Below, one piece after another: positions 36,617-48,689 of a DNA stretch of 64,000 nt. The DNA is from Lamellibrachia columna (lineage: Eukaryota; Annelida; Polychaeta; Sabellida; Siboglinidae), in assembly GCA_963662155.1 (NCBI GenBank), contig OY759268.1:55018957-55082956 (forward strand). The letters are read 5' to 3'. The notes under the pieces are model-generated. The model did no database searches. It worked only from the letters and a program-made list of their open reading frames with translations, and had not been told where the DNA came from. The stretch's first letter is position 1. The number at the start of each line of letters is the position of its first letter. The translations under genes and the position numbers were made by a program.

Positions 36617-37930
36617 ATGTATTATATGGTTTACAGCAGAACCTATTGTGTACGAATAAATGATATACACACACACATGAAGTATGCGGATTCCCAACTC
36701 TTGGTAATATTCTCTTCCCTTGTGTCCTCTTTCCTGGTGCATGGGTGTATAGCGAAAGTAATCACTGAGTCTGTCATCGTATCGGTTATTAAAGACAAGA
36801 ATAGACGTGTAAACGACAAAGGCAATTACAGGCCTATGTGCCTCTCTAACATAGGTTCCAAGATTGTCGAACCTGTATTACTCAATCGTATGGATGTTTT
36901 CTTGCAAAGAACACCACATCAGTTTAGGTTTAAGTCCAAGCATGGGACGGAGTTGTGCGTGTTCGCATTTAATGAACTACTAAGGTTTTACACCAAGCAC
37001 GGGTCGGCTATGCATGTCGCGTTTCTGGATGCTTCAAAAGCATTTGACCGAGACAATCGGCAGAAGCTTATAACAAAACTAACACAACGTGATGTACCTA
37101 AATACCTTTTAAGAGTGATCTGCAATGAGTACAATAACCAAACTGTACGTGTCCGGTGGGGATCTACTTACTCGGAATTTTTCCCTGTGGGTAATGGTGT
37201 TAAACAAGGAGGGACATTACCCCCATTACTCTTTAACGTTTATATGGACGAATTGAGTGTACAACTGCTCACAAAACACAGCTGCATGCAACACTTATTG
37301 GTTTTCATTCTTGGGACAACGGTGGTCAATCACCTGATTTATGCAGATGATTTACTTCTGTTCGCCCCGGTAAGGGACTGAAAGCGTGACTTGACTGTTG
37401 TTACATATACGGTTGTGAATACGATGTTCAATTTAATGCCTCCACATCTCTTATCATGTACTTTGATTCTAGAAACGCAAATTTTGCTAGAAAAATTACA
37501 TTAGGAAGAACAAAGTTAAACTTAGCCACTTCATGTAAATATCTTGGACATGTTAGTTGTAACGATTTATCTGATAAGGCCGACATTCAAGCCAAAGTTA
37601 GACTCATTTATGCTAAGAGCAACATGCTGAGTCAAACATTTCACTATTGTTTTTCTGCTGTAAAGAACAAGTTAGTCATAGCCTACTTCAGTAATGTTTA
37701 TATGTGCGCCTTATGGGTGAATGATAAGAAAACAGTTTTCCAGCATTTTATAGTGGCATATAACAACTCGTACCGAATTTTAAATAGGCTGCCTGAGATA
37801 CAGCGTCAACCACATGTTTGCTGCAGCCTGTGTCAACTCTTGTAAATGCGTCACTAGAAATGCTATTTATGGTTTAATGACTAGGATTGACAAGTCATTG
37901 CATCAAATTATTCAAGCCATTGCAATCTGC
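36617..37930 (+). mobile_element. LINE family D remnant, broken RT (copy 1)
   Basis: A 5'-truncated LINE. RT core at 36680-37378: MKYADSQLLVIFSSLVSSFL, VHGC, VIVSVIKDKN, NYRPMCLSNIGSKIVE, HQFRFKSKHGTELCVF, FLDASKAFDRDNRQKL (first Asp), VKQGGTLPPLLFNVYMDEL and YADDLLLFAP (catalytic YADD, about 37337-37366). A stop follows (VRD*) and the C-terminal part resumes in other frames (KYLGHVSCNDLSDKADI, AAACVNSCKCVTRNAIYGL), so at least two frameshifts are present. Copy 2 shares them. This copy has KAFDRDN and GGTLPP where copy 2 keeps the more canonical KAFDRVN and GGTLSP, so copy 1 is slightly more decayed. Confidence 0.88.
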
Positions 37931-38054
37931 GACACCTATTGTACATCTAAATAAAAAAATTACTGGATTTTTTTATAATCTTTAAATATATTGTTTTTTA
38001 TATATTTATTTTATACTTTATATAAACAAACTGCTGATTGTCAGAAGCAATAAC

Positions 38055-38314
<260 letters not shown>

Positions 38315-38377
38315 TGTGTATTTCTACATGTTTGTCTGACATAATGTTTATATTTATTTTTTTATGATCAACGTGTG

Positions 38378-38382
<5 letters not shown>

Positions 38383-38425
<43 letters not shown>
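38383..38425. repeat. (TA)n microsatellite
   Basis: About 21 TA units just after the compound tract. Confidence 0.92.
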
Positions 38426-38432
<7 letters not shown>

Positions 38433-38669
38433 CATTATCTACATGTTTTTCATGTATATCTATGGACTTTTGTCTGAATTAAAATATTTTGAATGCTGAA
38501 TGATATGATACACAATTAGCATATTTTGAATGCTCATATATAAATATCCACTTCATTTAAAGGTAAATATAGCTTGTTTAAACAACAATCTCAATACGTT
38601 ACTAGTTTAATGGTTGCTTTTTCTATATAACATCCGAATTGTCAGTTTATCATGTATTTGTCTTTACAG

Positions 38670-38750
38670 GAGTTACTGGTGTGGTAATCGCCCTCATCGT
38701 CATCGTGGTCACCTTCGTGGCGCTGATCGTTGGTATGGTTGTGTTGAAAG
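38670..38750 (+). CDS. TM exon (first copy), phase 1-1, membrane-spanning segment
   Basis: Acceptor TTGTCTTTACAG and donor AAAG|GTATGATTG. It is 81 nt (27 codons), phase 1 at both ends. The peptide VTGVVIALIVIVVTFVALIV plus GMVVLK is a textbook single transmembrane helix ended by Lys. The second copy at 48130-48207 keeps identical splice borders and the VTFVA core, with other residues changed. This supports real exons: indels between copies are codon-sized (27 versus 26 codons). I infer it encodes the membrane anchor of the protein that includes exons A and B. Confidence 0.7.
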
Positions 38751-39282
38751 GTATGATTGAGTTTAACTACAACTACTTTTCTGACACATTGGATAATATC
38801 ATTGGTCGGTGGTTACTTAGATGTTGGCCTCATCTTTGACATTGGACATAATTACTGGTCTGCAAAGGTGACATGCTTGTGGCCGGTGTGCCACCTGTGT
38901 ACATATTGAAGAGGGCTGGTGTTAGGATAAAAATGTAGGTTCTATGAACATACCATAGACTTCCAAAACATTAATTCTGGAAAGTCTGCCGAATTGAACA
39001 ATAATTAGGAGTATCTCCACAACTTTGAAGTTTCCCACTGCGATATTTTGGGATTCACGGAATGTATCAACACCAGTTTGGTCACTGATATATTTGAATA
39101 AATACCGTATTTAAAACTTATCAAGCATGAATAACAACAAACCATTCTAAGGCTAATTTTCTATGTAGAGTATGTAGTATTTTTGCATGAAGGAATATTC
39201 AAAAGAACCCTACATTTCTGAAAACGAAACCCATGAAAACAACTTATCCTTGTTGTAGTAGTAAGAGTATCACTAACAACTG

Positions 39283-39955
39283 TGACAGCCACATAGCTAG
39301 ATGTCCACGAAGAGTTATTCTTGTTGTAGTAGTAACAGTTGCACTATCAACTGTGACGGCCACTCAGCTAGACGTCCACGAAGAATTATCCTTGTTGTAG
39401 TAGCAAAAGTAGCACTATCAACTGTGACGGCCACTCAGCTAGACGTCCACGAAGAATTATCCTTGTTGTAGTAGCAAAAGTAGCACTATCAACTGTGACA
39501 GCCACTCAGCTAGATGTCCACGAAGAGTTATCCTTGTTGTAGTAGTAGCAGCAGCACTATCAACTGTGACAGCCACTCATCTAGACGTCCACAAAGAGTT
39601 ATCCTTGTCATAGTAGTAACAGTAGCACTATCAACTTTGACAGCCACTCAGCTAGATATCCACGAAGAGTTATCCTTGCTGTAGTAGTAGCAGTAGCGCT
39701 ATCAACTGTTACAACCACTCAGCTAGATGTCCACGAAGAATTATCCTTGTTGTAGTAGTAGCAGTACCACTATCAGCTGTGACAGCTACTCAGCTAGATA
39801 TCCACGAAAAGTTATTCTCGTTGTAGTAGTAACAGTAACACTAACAACTGTGACAGCCACTCAACCAGATGTCCACGAAGAGTAATCCTTGTTGTAGTAG
39901 TAACAGTTGCACTATTAAATGTGACAGCCACTCAGCTAGACGTCCACGAAGGTGG
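39283..39955 (+). repeat. 71-bp exon-A-derived minisatellite, about 9.5 copies, truncated
   Basis: The unit contains TTGTTGTAGTAGTAACAG, TAGCACTATCAACTGTGACA and GCCACTCAGCTAGACGTCC. It matches the acceptor and first half of exon A'' (52107 onwards). Unlike the 48.69-52.16 kb array it never reaches an exon 3' half or donor: at 39953 it breaks into the inverted-repeat element (GTGGATACACTG). This module therefore has no usable exon A. Confidence 0.93.
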
Positions 39956-40386
39956 ATACACTGACAACTCTGACCAGACGCGAACAGACTGAGACAGACT
40001 GAACCCAATAATCGGGAACAACTACCACCGACTGAGATGGATACACTGGCAACTCTAACCAGACATCACACAGACTCAGACATACTGATCCCAATAATCA
40101 GGAACAACTACCACTGAATGAGGTGGATACACTGGCAGCTCTGATCAGACTCAACCAGACTCAGACATACTGATCCCAATAATCAGGAACAACTACCACT
40201 GACTGAGGTGGATACATTGGCAGCTCTGATCAGACTCAACCAAACTCAGACAGACTGAGCCCAATAATCGGGCTCAGTTTTTTTAACACTGCGTGAACAC
40301 TTTCGACGACCCCCGACAAACACCAGCTCACATCGATTTCAGTCGGAAGTGTGGATACATTAGCCGACTGAGGCTGATCCGATCCG
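39953..40386 (-). repeat. Arm 2 of the long inverted repeat, with about four 107-bp units
   Basis: Reverse complement of 30836-31101. Units contain CCCAATAATC(A/G)GGAACAAC and TGAGGTGGATACACTGGCAG. The end distal to the array (40376-40470) carries extra sequence, GATCCGATCCGACCC, not seen in arm 1. It abuts the truncated 71-bp array directly, so its insertion or an inversion breakpoint probably removed the rest of exon A here. Confidence 0.85.
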
Positions 40387-40800
40387 ACCCAACCAACACC
40401 GAGTAGTTGAAAGGGAAAGTACCAGTGTGGACCAGGCTTACCGATGTACCACGACACGTAACCTTAAATACACTGTTTTGTACCATGATTAACACTTGTA
40501 TTGTCATAGCTTCTAAAACAACAAAGGAAACTTAAACTACACATTTCACAAGCTATTGTCGACATTGAATGTATTCGCCATCTGGCGATTAAACACGTCG
40601 TTCAGGGTAGGGTAAGATGTACGTAACTACGAACTACTATTGTAAGGTATATTGTACATAACTTTGCCCAGGTACGTTCCTTGATAAAATCCCCACGGCG
40701 GGAGTAATTTCAATTTTTCTTATTTACGAACTATCCCCATGGACCCGCGTGCACGCCTACGATATTTCAGCCCCATACGTACGAAACTGACGGATATATG
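40387..40800. other. Unique intron sequence
   Basis: No gene or repeat recognised apart from the short continuation of the inverted-repeat element to about 40470. Confidence 0.4.
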
Positions 40801-40807
40801 AGGGAAC

Positions 40808-41011
40808 ATGCATACAAACATACAAACATACAAACAAACATACATACATACATACATACATACATACATACATACATACACACATACATACATACATACA
40901 TACATACATACATACATACATACATACATACATACATACTTACAAACATACATACAAACATTCATGCAAACTTACAAACATACATGCGTACATACATACA
41001 TACATACATAC

Positions 41012-41042
<31 letters not shown>

Positions 41043-41128
41043 CATACCCACATACATACAAACATACATGCAAACATACGTGCATACAAACACATACAAA
41101 TGCATATACAAACATGCATACAAACATA
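40808..41128. repeat. (CATA)n tetranucleotide microsatellite
   Basis: CATACATA with CAAA, CTTA and CACA interruptions over about 320 bp. The His/Thr/Tyr-rich (plus) and Cys/Met/Tyr/Val-rich (minus) open frames are artefacts. Confidence 0.95.
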
Positions 41129-41131
41129 CAT

Positions 41132-41208
41132 GCAGGCGGGCGGGCGGGTGGGCGGGTGGGCGGGTGGGCGGGCGGGCGGGCGGGCGGGCAGGCAGGCAGG
41201 CAGGCAGC
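41132..41208 (+). repeat. (GGGC/GGGT)n G-rich tract, likely G-quadruplex
   Basis: At least 14 G-triplet runs separated by single C, T or CA on the plus strand, then (GGCA)n. It satisfies the canonical G-quadruplex pattern many times over. It sits about 100 bp upstream of exon B' in the intron, on the coding strand. Confidence 0.9.
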
Positions 41209-41307
41209 AGACTATAATAAATATGGCCAATTGTCCTAAATAACAATTTGAAATAAAATATAATGTACATACTATTACCTCTAATCTGATAATTGTTTGT
41301 TTTTCAG

Positions 41308-41400
41308 GATCAAGGACGCAACAGGTGATCCGTGTTGCCCTGTACACTCATATTGCCGGAGTGGTCCCTAATATTGTTTCAGTTATACTTAAATTCACAG
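41308..41400 (+). CDS. Exon B' (second copy), phase 1-1, hydrophobic segment
   Basis: Acceptor TTGTTTGTTTTTCAG and donor ACAG|GTAAGATGG, identical in context to exon B. It is 93 nt (31 codons) against 72 in exon B. The peptide begins SRTQQVIRVALYTHIAG and continues VVPNIVSVILKFT. Only the VVSV/IVSV part and the final hydrophobic run clearly align with exon B. Open frame and splice sites are intact, so it looks usable. Function not recognised; a second membrane-associated helix is possible. Confidence 0.6.
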
Positions 41401-41419
41401 GTAAGATGGCTCACCTTAA

Positions 41420-42540
41420 TACTGCTTAATAAATTATACTATACAGTAAATGGCATGAATTTGTGTAGCAGTTTACCTTTTTTATTAGATTTTCAGCAAG
41501 TATGTGTCAGATGGGTTCAAGTACTCCAGTACTTGGATACTTGTGTACTTAAGTACAGCAAGTACTGTACTTGGACTTGAACTTATACTTGCCATTTTGC
41601 TGTGTGCAGTATTTTTACTTGGACTTTACTTGACCGTTAAAGTAATTGGACTTGACAAGAACTTTCCCAAATATTTTTTTATGTTTTCGTTAAATAGTTG
41701 GTTCTATCTCAATAATTGGATAAAATAGCTACACTTAAAATGACGGTATGTTTACTGTATTTTTTCTTTTAACAAAGCATTATGAAATGAAGCATAAATG
41801 ATGGTGCAATGTTTATAATAACAAGTGGTAATAATACATATTTAATTAACTGTAATGATGACCACATTAATTGATCACACTATTCATGTTGTGTACGTCA
41901 ATGAATAGCCAAGGGCAATGACTGATATTGATTGGTTTATATGCATAAAGGGGAGAAGCAACATAAGCACTTACAGACATATCAGCTGAGATTTAGCCAT
42001 TGAATCCTTCAGTCAACCATACATACATTATCATTGACTTTATTTGAAGTCATTAGTAAATTACATGGGATAAACTAACTGACTCTTGGTCAGCTATAAC
42101 GGCTTGAACTGGTTTCAGATGACCGGAAGCCACGTATTCATAATTAACGTGGCTTAAGATCGTCACTGACAAGTAGTCAATTGCAATCTGTTCAGATAGG
42201 TTGATGACAAATACCCCACACTGCACCGATCAGAAGTTTGAACGCATTATGTTTGTTCGGTGTAACCATAAATAAATTAACATTTCATGATTTGATTCAA
42301 AATGCCAGTATTGTATGCCTTGACTTCAATAATGAATACATGCATAATACTTCATAATACTGCTGCTTTTGTGTTTTCATTGCTTTGGCCTTCACTATTT
42401 TGAAACATAAATTTAACATTTGATGTACTTGACTGTACTTGACTAAAATTGTCAAAGTACTTTTTTAGACGAGTATATGGACTTGGCAAAATTTTAAATA
42501 CTTGTACTTGTACTTAAGTACATTGTCCACGTACTAGACA
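41420..42540. mobile_element. Candidate DNA-transposon remnant rich in ACTTGTACTT words
   Basis: Present here but internally absent from copy 1, where exon B's donor (31201) is joined after about 40 bp to the same right-hand sequence (31241). The ends are rich in inverted-looking words: TCAAGTACTCCAGTACTTGG and TGTACTTAAGTACAGCAAGT at 41516-41560, and TACTTGTACTTAAGTACATT near 42510. Such GTACTT/AAGTAC ends occur in some hAT-like non-autonomous elements. I could not define exact terminal repeats or a target duplication. Confidence 0.35.
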
Positions 42541-43280
42541 ATCCCTGGGTCACTATGTGTACATCCATCATGACTACATGAAATACAGCAACATACAAAG
42601 ATATTTTATCAATGCACTTTAAAGTCATTAGGATATGTTTGTGGATCAGCTCAGTGTCGCCCGTTACTGATGATACCAACAATGTTAATGTTTGAGGGGA
42701 ATAGACAGAGGTCTGCAAACACAAACATGACACAACTGTTGCAAAACACCTGTCGTGGGATACCGAGGGATCCATGGTCTCCTACACCTGCAACATACAC
42801 TGCTCATGATGATGATGATGATAATGACATGGTGATGATATGACGATGGCATGATGATGACGAAGAATATTATAATGTTATGATGATGGTATGATGATGA
42901 TATGAAGATGATGATTCCAGTTTTGCGCTTGTAAAGGTGTTAAATCTTTGTCGTAAATAACGAGCATCTTCAGACACTTCGAAAACAGTTATAATGATAA
43001 TGATTTATTGTCTCCATAATAACATTCATATACACACGATGCATAGTATATATATAAACGAAGACAATGAAATAGAAGCAGTATAGCTTATAATTCCTTG
43101 TTTAAATAATTCATTAATACAGATTGCATCATGCAGTAGTGCAGAACTGTTAGAATAAGTGCAGTGTAACAAGATTGAAATACAATAGGACATCTCCATA
43201 TGTATCACATTTGATGATGTACATCATTCACAAGTTGACATTTCTACTACAAGTTTACCACATTATAACTTGATGAATTG

Positions 43281-43282
<2 letters not shown>

Positions 43283-43335
<53 letters not shown>
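43283..43335. repeat. (TA)n microsatellite
   Basis: About 26 uninterrupted TA units, the paralogue of the interrupted tract at 33568-33613. Confidence 0.92.
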
Positions 43336-43339
<4 letters not shown>

Positions 43340-43649
43340 AATATAATTTGACTGCTGACAACGTCACATGACCACTACTGTGTAGTGCAACAAATTAACA
43401 ACGAGGTTATTATGCAACATATTATTCACAATATAAACTGTTCACAGTAAGTGCATATACTAACTGTAATGCAACTATTACCATCTATTAGAGTTCAGCA
43501 TTCGTACATTCATTAATAATAAGTGCTTTGACACTATTTTTAAACGTTTGAAGCGAAGTACAATCTTCAAGATTATTATTTATCACTTTAGTATTCCAAC
43601 ATTTGGAACCAGTATTTAAGCCAATGTCTGTTGACTGATTTTTGTACAA

Positions 43650-43865
43650 CAATGTTACTGACTGCCCACTGGATATATCTGGCAGGGATTAAATGATGAC
43701 AGTTATTGGTGTTCACACTGATGTTACTGACTGCCTACTGGACATACCTGGCAGGGATTAGATGATGACAACTATTGGTGTTCGCACTGATGTTACCGAC
43801 TGCCCACTGGACAGATCTGGCAAGGATTAGATGATGACTGCGATTGGTGTTCACATTGATGTTGC
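43650..43865 (-). repeat. 69-bp minisatellite inside LINE C (3 copies)
   Basis: Paralogue of 33928-34205 with one unit fewer. Unit word GGCAGGGATTAAATGATGAC. Confidence 0.9.
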
Positions 43866-45621
43866 TGACTGCCTAATGCCTACGATATATTTTTAACAGT
43901 TTCCTGCCACATGTTATGGCTATGTGGAGATATGTTTAAGGTAATCATGTCATTGAATATTTCTGGTAACATACCCCTGTTGTGTTTACTTGATAAATGT
44001 TCATAATTTGTTGTTTTATAAATAAAGGCTGAGTGTGATTTCTGAAATCTACTTGACTAATTATACGTACTGATATTTTCTGTACTACATGAATTTAAAA
44101 ATTTTTCGGGGCTCTTCCCTATGCTATATTATAATGATTGATGTATGGGTAAATAAAGTATACTATAAGTTTGTCATAGTTTTCTTGGTCAGCTTGTTTT
44201 TTACTTTATTAATGACCCCAATACTCTTTAATATTTTGTTACATATATATTTTATATGTTCACTTTTTTTAAATTTACAATATCTGTCTTTGTCCCATGT
44301 ATGTAGATTTTATTATGTCTGGTTCTTATGCTGTGAGTATTGTTAAAGGTAATGTTCTATTTTTTTCAAGTTTTCCCCATATTTGAAAAATAAATTGTAT
44401 AATCTGCAGACATAATAGGAAATGTAACTTGAGATACAGCACTTACGTCATTTATGTATAAAAGTTATGATTAATAGTAAAGGCCCCAGTATTGATCCTT
44501 GTGGTACACCACATATTATATTTTTTAGATCAGAGTTAGTCCCATAAAATGTAACTTTTTGTTTTCTTTTAGCTAGATAATTTTGAATCCATTGGAGCAC
44601 ATTACCACTAATTCTGAGCTAATTGTGTTAGTAAGATGTTATGGTTAAAAGTGTTTCTAAAACTAGAAATAGTCCAATTTTATGTTATTTTTTATCGATA
44701 GCGTTGGTTATTTTGTCAATTAGTATTGTTAAAGCCATGTATGTAGAATTACCTTTTAAAAATCCAAATTGAGAGTTAGACGAGCTGTTGTTTTTAGTTA
44801 CATATTTGGTACATTAGTCTTTCAAAAATCTTTGAAAATACTGGCAGCACAGAGAAGGGATTGTAATTTGTTATCAGTTTAGCATCTCCATTTTTTTAAA
44901 ATTGGAACCACATTGGCTATTTGGAGTTGATCTGGAACATGTCTTTTTACCAATAATGTTCTTCAATGTTTACCTATGTATTCTAGGATCGTGTGTTGTG
45001 TCTTCATATTTCACACCACATATTCAAGAAACACCTCAAAGCAAAAACAAATGTTCATTTTCTTTTTCTTCAACTGAAAAACAAATTGCACTAAAACTAC
45101 TTTTAGAAAAGTAAATCGGAATGTACATGCTGGTGTTGCGGGTCAGTATGATAAAGAATCCCCAACTGATGATTTGATAATAATGTCAATATAGCTCCAT
45201 TCATTCAAGAAATACACAACGTAGTGCAACATATTCAGTTTATTTTATTGTGAATGTGAAGATACTGGAAAAATAATAACATTGTCTCGGGGTTTTAAAA
45301 TATTGCAGAATCAAACTTTAGGTAGCAAATTGGTGGGAATGTTCCATCTATTGTGAACCGGATGGCGATTAATAAATGCTATGTAATTTACACGACTATG
45401 TTAATTAAACTGTTTGCACAGTGGTTCAACAGGGAATCTACCAATTTATTATATTATTTTAGGTATGCATTTTAGGTAGGGCTTATTAAATCATATAAGT
45501 TTGTCATATATTCTAGATAGGTATTAAAACAGTGAAAAGTAATTCCATTATTAAACTTATATATGTCGTTATACCCCAGTGGTATATTGTAACGCATATA
45601 TTGTGTTACAATTTGACCTGT

Positions 45622-45890
45622 CAACTTGCCCCACATCGGGGTAAATCATGTAATCATGTAATTATATCATAACAGGACACCCCATTACCAACTTGCCCCA
45701 CATCGGGGAAAATCATAACACTTTAGGATAACCCATTTACAACTTGCCCCACATCAGGGTAAATCATCATACTTTAGGATACCCCATTTACAACTTGCCC
45801 CACATCAGGGTAAATCATAACACTTTAGGATACCATATTTGCTAGTTGCTCCACATCGGGGTAAATCATAACATTTTAGGAGACTCTTCA
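45622..45890. repeat. About 51-bp minisatellite, 5 copies (duplicate)
   Basis: Same ACTTGCCCCACATC array as 35955-36225, with the same unit order and only point differences. Confidence 0.9.
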
Positions 45891-46270
45891 TTTATGCACT
45901 TCCCTAGTGAGTTTCCTAATAAAGAGTCATTATGACATTTCAAATTCACATATTCCAAGCTACTAATATTAAGGTCCACTGTAACGTCCAGTTCCAGTCT
46001 TCGCACTGTGCATCATCTACGATGTGTCCAGTTACACTATTAAAACACTGGTAATTGTGGGGAAAATCAAGCGTCTTGTTCTCTCATATTCTTCATGTCC
46101 ATATTAGAATAAACCAGTTTTAGTATGTTTTTAATATGTTCATATCGCATAAGAAATATGTTAATATAATATGGCGTATGATAGTCTAATTAAATAAAAA
46201 CAGTGTATTTAATATATAAATATCACTATTGCTTGAACATAATATTTTTTTTAGTGATATTAAAATATAA

Positions 46271-47590
46271 ATGTATTATATGGTTTACAGCAGAACCTAT
46301 TGTGTACGAATAAATGATATACACACACACATGAAGTATGCGGATTCCCAACTCTTGGTAATATTCTCTTCCCTTGTGTCCTCTTTCCTGGTGCATGGGT
46401 GTATAGCGAAAGTAATCACTGAGTCTGTCATCGTGTCGGTTATTAAAGACAAGAATATACGTGTAAACGACAAAGGCAATTACAGGCCTATGTGCCTTTC
46501 TAACATAGGTTCCAAGATTGTCGAACCTGTATTACTCAATCGTATGGATGTTTTCTTGCAAAGAACACCACATCAGTTTAGGTTTAAGTCCAAGCATGGG
46601 ACGGAGTTGTGCGTGTTCGCATTTAATGAGCTACTAAGGTTTTACACCAAGCACGGGTCGGCTATGCATGTCGCGTTTCTGGATGCTTCAAAAGCATTTG
46701 ACCGAGTCAATCGGCAGAAGCTTATAACAAAACTAACACAACGTGATGTACCTAAATACCTTTTAAGAGTGATCTGCAATGAGTACAATAACCAAACTGT
46801 ACGTGTCCGGTGGGGATCTACTTACTCGGAATTTTTCCCTGTGGGTAATGGTGTTAAACAAGGAGGGACGTTATCCCCATTACTCTTTAACGTTTATATG
46901 GACGAATTGAGTGTACAACTGCTCACAAAACACAGCTGCATGCAACACTTATTGGTTTTCATTCTTGGGACAACGGTGGTCAATCACCTGATTTATGCAG
47001 ATGATTTACTTCTGTTCGCCCCGGTAAGGGACTGAAAACGTGACTTGACTGTTGTTACATATACGGTTGTGAATACGATGTTCAATTTAATGCCTCCACA
47101 TCTCTGATCATGTACTTTGATTCTAGAAACGCAAATTTTGCTAGAGAAATTACATTAGGAAGAACAAAGTTAAACTTAGCCACTTCATGTAAATATCTTG
47201 GACATGTTAGTTGTAACGATTTATCTGATAAGGCCGACATTCAAGCCAAAGTTAGACTCATTTATGCTAAGAGCAACATGCTGAGTCAAACATTTCACTA
47301 TTGTTCTTCTGCTGTAAAGAACAAGTTAGTCATAGCCTACTTCAGTAATGTTTATATGTGCGCCTTATGGGTGAATGATAGGAAAACAGTTTTCCAGCAT
47401 TTTATAGTGGCATATAACAACTCTTACCGAATTTTAAATAGGCTGCCTGAGATACAGCGTCAACCACATGTTTGCTGCAGCCTGTGTCAACTCTTGTAAA
47501 TGCGTCACTAGAAATGCTATTTATAGTTTAATGGCTAGGATTGACAAGTCATTGAATCCAATTATTCAATTCATTGCAATATGCGACACC
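46271..47590 (+). mobile_element. LINE family D remnant, broken RT (copy 2)
   Basis: Same element as 36617-37930. The RT core retains more canonical residues than copy 1: FLDASKAFDRVNRQKL and VKQGGTLSPLLFNVYMDEL, with YADDLLLFAP. The stop after VRD and the later frameshifts are shared, so inactivation predates the duplication. Confidence 0.88.
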
Positions 47591-47715
47591 TTTTGTACAA
47601 ATAAATTAAGAATTTACTGGATTGCATATTTGTATAATTTTTAAATATATTGTTTTTTTTATATATTTATGTTATATTTTATATGAACAAACTGCTGATT
47701 GTCTGAAACAATAAC

Positions 47716-47718
47716 ATT

Positions 47719-47801
<83 letters not shown>
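47716..47801. repeat. (TTA)n(TA)n microsatellite
   Basis: Five TTA units, then about 34 TA units. Sequence at 47810-47940 after it has no counterpart in copy 1 and is a separate insertion or indel of unknown type (it contains GGTAGGCCCTACC, a short palindrome). Confidence 0.92.
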
Positions 47802-47804
<3 letters not shown>

Positions 47805-48129
47805 ATCAATAAAATATATACAAAAGAAAGAAAAAAAACATCATTTATCTGGTGTTCGTGGTAACCAGGAAATAACGGTAGGCCCTACCAGATACAACAT
47901 CTGACTAGGCTTACCTTTCACCCACACTTTATGGGCTTGGTCAATCATTAATGCAATGATACACAATTAGCATATTTTGAACGCTCATATATAAATATCC
48001 ACTTCTTTTAAAGTCCCGCCAGGTAAATATAGCTTGTTGAAACAACAATCTCATTACGGTAAGAGTTTAATTGTTGTTTTTTCTATATAACATCCGAATT
48101 TTCAGTTTATCATGTATTTTTCTTTACAG

Positions 48130-48207
48130 GACTCATTGGTAGGGTAATCGCCGCCATCATCCTCTTGGTCACCTTCGTGGCGGTGGTTTTCATCGTTGTG
48201 TTGAAAG
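48130..48207 (+). CDS. TM' exon (second copy), phase 1-1, membrane-spanning segment
   Basis: Acceptor TTTTTCTTTACAG and donor AAAG|GTATGATTG. It is 78 nt (26 codons), phase 1 at both ends. The peptide LIGRVIAAIILLVTFVAVVF plus IVVLK is a strongly hydrophobic helix ending in Lys. Compared with 38670-38750 it has a one-codon deletion and several replacements but an unbroken frame and hydrophobicity. This is what is expected if the segment is under selection as a transmembrane helix. Confidence 0.7.
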
Positions 48208-48689
48208 GTATGATTGAGTTAAACTACAACTACTTTTCTGACACATTGGCTTATATCATTGGTTGGTGGTTACTTAGATGTTGGCCTCGTCTTTTACATT
48301 GGACATAATTACTGGTCTGCACAGGTAACATGCTTGTGGCCGGTGTGCCACCTGTGTACATATTGAAGAGGGCTGGTGTTAGGATAAAAATGTAGGTTCT
48401 ATGAACATACCATAAACTTCCAAAACATTAATTCTGAAAAGTCTGCCGACTTGAACAATAATTAGGAGTATCTCCACAACTTTGAAGTTTCCCACTGCGA
48501 TATTTTTGGATTCACGGAATGTAACAACACCAGTTTGTTCAATGATATATTTGAATAAATACCGTATTTAAACCTATCAAGCAAGAATAACAACAAACCA
48601 TTATGAGGCTTTTTTTTTGCATGAAGGAATATTCAAAAGAAAACTACATTTCTGACAAAGAAACCCATAAAAACAACTTATTATTGTTG

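Larger units (their letters stand above)
31241..38000. repeat. Segmental duplication, copy 1 (partner 42448-47600)
   Basis: Apart from the LINE-B insertion, this intron segment matches 42448-47600 almost base for base with only a few differences per hundred bases, including the LINE C and D remnants and the GCCCCACATC array. Homology resumes after divergent microsatellites at about 38500 (GATACACAATTAGCATATTTTGAA) and continues through the TM exon to about 39290. It is direct, so the array is tandem with a period of about 10 kb. Confidence 0.95.
42985..45110 (-). mobile_element. LINE family C remnant, minus strand (copy 2)
   Basis: Same decayed RT as 33270-35420 with the same order of blocks on the minus strand: LPVFSKIFERLMYQ, QWIQNYLAKRKQ, CGVPQGSILGP and WNTKVINNNLEDCTSLQTFK. 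Shared stops and indels show that it was already dead when duplicated. Confidence 0.75.
42448..47600. repeat. Segmental duplication, copy 2 (partner 31241-38000)
   Basis: Near-identical to copy 1. It lacks the LINE-B insertion (empty site GATGATAATGACATGG at about 42818-42833), has one fewer 69-bp unit, and differs in microsatellite length. The TM-side homology resumes at about 47955 and runs to about 48690. Confidence 0.95.
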
